Positions 58,958 to 64,000 of a stretch of 64,000 bases of DNA are shown one piece after another. Source of the DNA: Rhodosporidiobolus odoratus (Eukaryota; Basidiomycota; Microbotryomycetes; Sporidiobolales; Sporidiobolaceae); NCBI GenBank assembly GCA_034387635.1, contig JAOANU010000002.1:1848720-1912719 (forward strand), given 5' to 3'. Position 1 is the stretch's first letter. The number at the start of each line of letters is the position of its first letter. Below the pieces are notes generated by a model. That model did not search any database. It saw nothing but the letters and a program-made list of their open reading frames with translations, and was not told the origin of the DNA. The position numbers and the translations under genes are program-made.

Positions 58958-61239
58958 GGAGTGAGTGGCAGTGTGCCCGTGAATTCTCTCAGACTGTCAG
59001 CTGATCTTCCGCTGCGCCCTGCAGCTCGCTCGGCGGGTTTTACGACCCCACTACTTCGACTCCCCGTCCCGCTTCTCCCATAACCTCGTCAACACCTCTA
59101 GCCACATCCGCAACGACTACAGCCGACGAAGCAGCCTCGATAACCCCTGTAGCTGCGACAACTAGCATTGAAGGAGATCTCAAGAGTGTCGTGAGCGGGT
59201 TCGGGAGCTTTTGGGGCAAGGTTAGGAAGCAGGTGCGTTGCGTTCTCTTTTTCTGTTGCAGGCAACAGTCTCGTGAGGGGTTACATCGACCCGGATCGGG
59301 ATGACTCTACACCCGGCGCGAATGCGACGAGAGGATGGCACAATAGTCGAGGGCCAGACGAAGTGGGGCCGCACCGTTAAGTGTGGAGCAAACGCCGTCT
59401 GCTTGATTCAGACTGCTTGCATGATGCTTCGGACAAGGATCGTGGAATTAGGCGATTGCTTTAGAAGCGCGAGACTGACCAAAACCTCTTTTTTCCGTTT
59501 TCCCCTTCCTTCCCTTCCGTCAACTCTTTCTGCCATCGTTCTGCTTTCCTTACATGCTTCCTCTGTCAATCGACCTCGCCGCAATGCAGGGTACCGCTGC
59601 TCTCGCCAACGCTGAAGCTCAGTACAGCAAAGCGCAGAAAGACCTCACCCCCTTCCTCTCGCAGGCGCAAGCCAAACTCGACACCCTCTCTGCTCAGACC
59701 AAAGCCGAACTCGCCCGACTCGCCGAGACCCCACAGGGCCAGTCCGCCGGCATCGTCATCGGCGCAGATGGCGTGCCAATAGTGATGGATGAGCCGCAGC
59801 CGGTTAAGGTCGACAAGGGAAAAGGAGTAGACCGTGGGGAGGGCGGAGAAGGAGAGGGCGCTTTCGGCAAAGCACAACACGCCGCTTCGACTGATCAGAC
59901 CCCTGCAGCAGCAGCTGCCGCCTTCTTTACCTCTCTCTCAGCATCCGCCGCACCCCAGCTGCAAGCTTTCTCGAAGGACCTCTCCTCCCTTCGCTCTGGC
60001 CTCACTAGCAACGTCGCGCAACTACAAGCGCAGCTCGGGCGAATCAAGGTCGGCGAGGAGATGCAGCACGCAGAGCACCTCGCTCAGGGCTACCTGCAGA
60101 AGGGAGAAGCGTGGTTGGGCGAGTTTCAGAAGGAGGTTGGCAAGCTGGCCAAGGACGCGGTCCGAGTTGTGCCGCCCTCGGCCTCTGCTTCCGGCCCGGC
60201 TGGTGAACGCTCAGCCGGAGATGGCGTTGCTCCGACAAAGGGCATGAGCCGGCACGAGCTTTTCCTGTACAAGCTCCGTACCGATCCTTCCCTTCTCCTA
60301 CTCGACCCCGCACTTCCACCCGCAGACGGCGCTCGCGACACCCGCGAGGCCTACGCTGCCTTCATCTCTACGCTCCAGTCTACCCTCGACGGTTTCGGTA
60401 CGCCGCTGTGGGAGGAAAAGACTGCGGCCGAGCTAGCCGAAGGTGGAGAGGGCTTTGCGGCGGTCTACAAGGAGCTCGTAGTTGGCGAAGAGGGGCAGGA
60501 TGGAGAGCTCGGGAAGATGGCTTTCTGGGGGAGGTACTTTTTCAGGAAGCAGGAGATTGAGGAGGAGGAGGTTAGGAGGAAGAGGGTTCTCGAGGGTGTC
60601 GGTGCGTTCCTTTCTTTTGTTTGATTCTACCTACCGCTCCAGCCGTGGATCGTGCATTGGATTCGCTCTTTGCATGTTCTTCTGCGCCTCACTCTCTCTG
60701 TCGTAGACACTGGAAACTGCGCTGACCTTTTCTGCTCTCTACCTCGATTTTATTCTCTTCCTGCCGTCCCCGCTTCGGCCTCGTCCCATGTCATTGCTTC
60801 ACACTCTACCCATCATTTCACTGACACCTCCCTCATTCTCCGCCTTGTTGCCGCCTCTTTGCCCACCGCTTCAACAGCCGCCGCACCTTCCGACGATGAC
60901 TTTTCCTGGGACATGGACGACGAAACCGAGTCCTCTGTCACGTCACCGCCGGCTTCCACTGCTCCTGTACCGTCCTCCGCCTCACCAGCTTTAACTTCCG
61001 CTTCCCCGCCCGCGCAAGTCCAGCAGAAGGAGCCCAGTCCTCGGGCAAGCAGCGACACCACCACTGCCTCGGCGGAAGGGAGCTACGACCTCGTCGGGCA
61101 GAAGAGTGGGAATCCGAGTGAAGGAGAGGTCAGCGAAGAGGAGGGGGAGGAGGTCAAGGCGGACGCGACACCGCAGCAGGCTGCGGTTGTGAAGGACAAG
61201 GGGAAGGAGGAGGACAGTGAGGACAGTGATTGGGAGTGA
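58958..61239 (+). CDS. BSD-domain protein
   Basis: Exons: 58958-58962, 59025-59232, 59590-60601, 60878-61239; 528 residues. The first exon holds only ATG GA, and the start is supported by the family-like N-terminus MDSLGGFYDP. Residues 55-110 contain a coiled-coil-like part (KSVVSGFGSFWGKVRKQGT...AQAKLDTLSAQTKAELA). A BSD domain lies near residues 315-400: TREAYAAFISTLQSTL, then YKELVVGEEG, and the diagnostic LGKMAFWGRYFFRKQEIEE. The tail is acidic, with SDDDFSWDMDDE near residue 410 and EEDSEDSDWE at the very end. This layout resembles SYAP1/Dos2-like BSD proteins in fungi (inference). The donor at 60602 was preferred over one at 60596 because it is closer to consensus; both keep frame. Confidence 0.85.
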
Positions 61240-62453
61240 AGGGGTCTATACTTGGCTGGTTGTGTCTCGCGTGCTGTTGCTGTAGGTTTGTTGTACCGTC
61301 TACAGTTTCCACTGTTCTCGAAGTTTCCCAGCGGCCCAAGTGACGAAAAACAGCAGCAGTGTTTGCCAAGGAAATGTGACAAGCAGAGAGAAAACATGAA
61401 GCAGGAACTGAAGAGTGCTGAGCAAAGCAAAGCTGCAAAAGTGTGGGCTTGTGCCTGTGTAAAACAGGAAAAACATGGCAGAATAGTATTGATGTGCAAA
61501 ACGTGGACAGCACCAGGGGGAGCGGGAGGAGGCAGGCATACGAGCGAAACAGGCATAACAAGGGAGGTGCTGTCACGCCTCGCCGTGTCTCCCTCGACGC
61601 TCATCGTCCTCGAGCTGAACGACGACCAGCTACCTGATCTTTCCGCAGAGGTGACAGAAACAGGAGAAAGCAGAAGGTGGAGGCGTACGAGACAGGAAGG
61701 GAAGAAGGAGGAAAACAAAAGGACTTGACTACAGGCAAAGAAGGATGGTGGAAGTGGAGGGTAAAGTTTGCTTGTGTCAGAGATGGAAGCACAGGGCAAC
61801 GGGAGACAGACCAGTTAGCGGAACACAGCAATTGAAGAGTGCTGAAATGGGACAAATGAAAACACACAGCAAGAGAGAGCAGGGTGGGGAGTGAAGCAAG
61901 CTAAAGGTGGATGTGTGAAAAATGGCAGAGAAAGACCAGGAAGATATAATGGGAAGGGGAGCATGAATTTGCTTCACACTGGCAATTGCAAGGGCAAACC
62001 ACAGGACCATAAAGACCTTTGACAAAACAAGCAAGACAAACAGAACAAGGGGAAGGGAGACAAAGAGTGCAGCAATGACAACACAGGAAAGAACGAAAAG
62101 ATGGGAGCCAAGCAGGTTGCCAAGTAGAGTGCAAGACCGGCAGAAGGGCAGAGGAACCAAGAGGACAGGACAGCAAGACAGCAGGCGGTGAGAGCAAAGT
62201 GGAAAGCAAGGGAGGTCAGGGAACAGGGTAGACATGAGTGAGTGAGACAGATTACAAAGACCCTGATTCATTTGGGAGATAACAAACACAAGGACCACAT
62301 AGCAAGAGAAGTGGGAATGGCAGACCAATCACTGACACAACAGACCTGCCGCGCAGCCCCCAAGTCAAGTACCGTCAATGTACAGCCTTGAGAGGTGAGA
62401 CCAAAGATCTGACAGAGATAGGGGTTGGGTGCTCAGAGAGGAATAGGAGCAAG
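61240..62453. other. Non-coding, AG-rich region
   Basis: About 1.2 kb, lower in GC than the gene region. No supported coding sequence; reading frames are short and unlike any family. Two sub-blocks share short similar pieces (GAAGAGTGCTGA near 61410 and 61835), hinting at an old repeat. Confidence 0.4.
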
Positions 62454-63667
62454 CCGTCAGAGAGATTGGACGACTTCAAAGTGAAATCGCTTCCTCAAGG
62501 CTTGACTCCAGCATCATCTGACACTCCTTTGTATCTTGTTTGCAGAGTGTTAGGAAGTTCAAAATTTTCAGTAAGCAGGTCTGCACTTCCCCTTGGGCCC
62601 TCCCCTGGACTGACACCATTTTGGCTTCTCCACATGCTCTTGTGACTACCAATAGACACCAACAACCTTTGGTACATCTCCGTCCACTTTTAGCACCTTC
62701 AGGGGTGTCACCCCTTTACTGCCTTTCTGCCCCATTCCTTCCTCACACGCTCCTCGCCTAACACATTCTTGCTCCTCTCTTTCACTTGCAGGATCAACCT
62801 GCGTGGGATCAAGTGCATCATGGAAAACGACGGCATGGTCTGCCCATCTCCCTCAACCTATCTCCCCTGCTATGCTGACATCCTTGTGTCAACAGGACTT
62901 GTCTGTGATAGTCAATCACAAGGTTAGCGACAAGGGCAAGGCTGTGATCCAGCTTGAGACAGCTGTTGGGGACTCTATCAGGCGTGAGCTTTAGTTAGGC
63001 CGGAGTGAGGGGTGCCCAATAAAGACTTGAAATGAATCCCAATTTGTGAGTGAAATAGGGCCTAATTGTACTGAGGCTTGAGCCCGGTTTGAATTGAGCG
63101 TTGGCACGATTGAGCCTTTTATCAAAGCTCCGTCCTTCACCTCAGTTCTCTGCTGGCACACTTCTCTCCCTCCCTCCCTCCCTCGGTTCATCAGTCGGCA
63201 CCCAACTGTCACCGGTTGCTCTGCAAGCAATGGTTCCATCCGCACGAGCAGCATAATGGCTCTTGCCCTGGCCTGACACGCTTCAGCTCCATGGTCAGTA
63301 CATGAACTCTGAAGAGGGCTCTGAAGCGGGCGCGCACTCATTCCCGATTCCTTTGTCTATAGCAGAGTGAATGCTGCCGGCAGCCCTTGCCCATCAAACT
63401 ACCCTGCGACGCGGACTCCCTTCCGCTACGGCGGCTCCCTGCTGTAGCAATCTGGACTGTGCCTAGTCTTCTGGAGGTTGGTTCCTTTTTCCTTGCCACT
63501 CCTCCCCGCCGCTTCCAGACTCTGACCTTTCCAAACAGCTCAACCATCTTAACATTGAGGGCGACATCTACCTTGGATGTGACGTCAAGCTGGTCGGCAC
63601 TGTCACTGTCGTTGCTGCTGACAACGGCACCATTGTCTTGCCAGACGGTTCCACCCTTGAGAAGTAG
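62454..63667 (+). pseudogene. UGP1-derived pseudogene
   Basis: 62454-62990 is collinear with 56906-57442 of UGP1 over exactly 537 bp, with only scattered substitutions, exons and introns alike (exon 5 end to exon 9 and the following donor). The upstream half of the gene is absent. Between 62991 and 63535 no UGP1 sequence is recognisable. At 63539-63667, after a CAG acceptor, a frame encodes LNHLNIEGDIYLGCDVKLVG and VVAADNGTIVLPDGSTLEK, clearly the UGP C-terminal beta-helix but strongly diverged, lacking the intron UGP1 has inside it, and ending in a premature TAG at 63665. So two differently aged pieces form one dead locus. Confidence 0.85.
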
Positions 63668-64000
63668 CTTGTCTCCGGGTTAGTTTGTTCTTCCTATTCC
63701 TTCCATCTTCTCATTCTCGTAGCTGACCCAACTGACACTTCTGCGCTGCTGACCTCCAACAGCTCGCTTCGCATCACCGCGCACTAGCCCAGCCCCCCTG
63801 TGCATGCTTCAAATCTCAGCCTATCACCTTCCCGTAAGCGACCTGCATTGCTCTATCTTTCCCGTGTGCGTCGGTTGTGTTAAGACCTTGTCTACGCAGC
63901 ACAGCTTTGTTTAGTACTCTCAGTAGACCGTGAAACATACACGTCCTGATCTTGCCGCTTCGTGATAACATTCATGACCGCTCTCCGTAAGAAGTTTTCG
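63668..64000. other. Window end, no gene seen
   Basis: No supported gene. A possible continuation of UGP-like exons after the TAG is not recognisable. Confidence 0.4.

Overview
This window looks like nuclear DNA of a basidiomycete yeast. Genes carry many short GT-AG introns (mostly 50-100 nt), the coding DNA is GC-rich, and the gene families (UreF, SUA5, MIX23, GH36 raffinose-synthase type, STIMATE) are fungal. A red yeast such as Rhodotorula or a relative (Pucciniomycotina, Microbotryomycetes) is my best guess. That is inference, because no rRNA or marker gene is present.

The window has two halves. From 1 to about 28 kb lies a repeat landscape. Its backbone is a large inverted duplication with arms of about 4.58 kb (321-10463 and 23177-27752, the left arm counted without its insertion). 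Each arm carries an intron-containing tRNA-Phe(GAA), an intron-containing tRNA-Ala(AGC) and a decayed copy of the 5' end of the cornichon gene ERV14. The left arm is interrupted by a complete-looking 5559-bp DNA transposon (2571-8129) with terminal inverted repeats, an 8-bp target duplication and a 13-exon transposase gene; the right arm preserves the empty site. The 12.7 kb between the arms is a graveyard of nested, mostly 5'-truncated LINE retrotransposons with two recognisable 3'-tail types, one ending in TTGA-like repeats and one in CAAA repeats.

From 28 to 61.3 kb is a dense region of cellular genes: nicotinamidase (PNC1), ERV14, SAP18, SEC18/NSF, a STIMATE-like membrane protein, UreF, SUA5, an unresolved reading frame with an in-frame stop, a GH36 enzyme, a GILT-type secreted protein, a Ted1/Cdc1-type phosphoesterase, MIX23/Cid2, UDP-glucose pyrophosphorylase (UGP1) and a BSD-domain protein. 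Several pairs are divergent and share a promoter (ERV14/SAP18, SEC18/STIMATE, TED1/MIX23). Most functions are housekeeping ones: ER-Golgi traffic (ERV14, SEC18, TED1), tRNA modification (SUA5), NAD salvage, urease maturation and sugar-nucleotide supply. I see no functional operon-like cluster.

From 61.3 kb to the end lies non-coding DNA and a UGP1-related pseudogene. It contains a 537-bp tract almost identical to UGP1, introns included, followed by a far more diverged C-terminal exon.

The strongest candidates for something undescribed are the DNA transposon, whose superfamily I could not settle, and the inverted duplication that holds tRNA genes and a captured ERV14 fragment.
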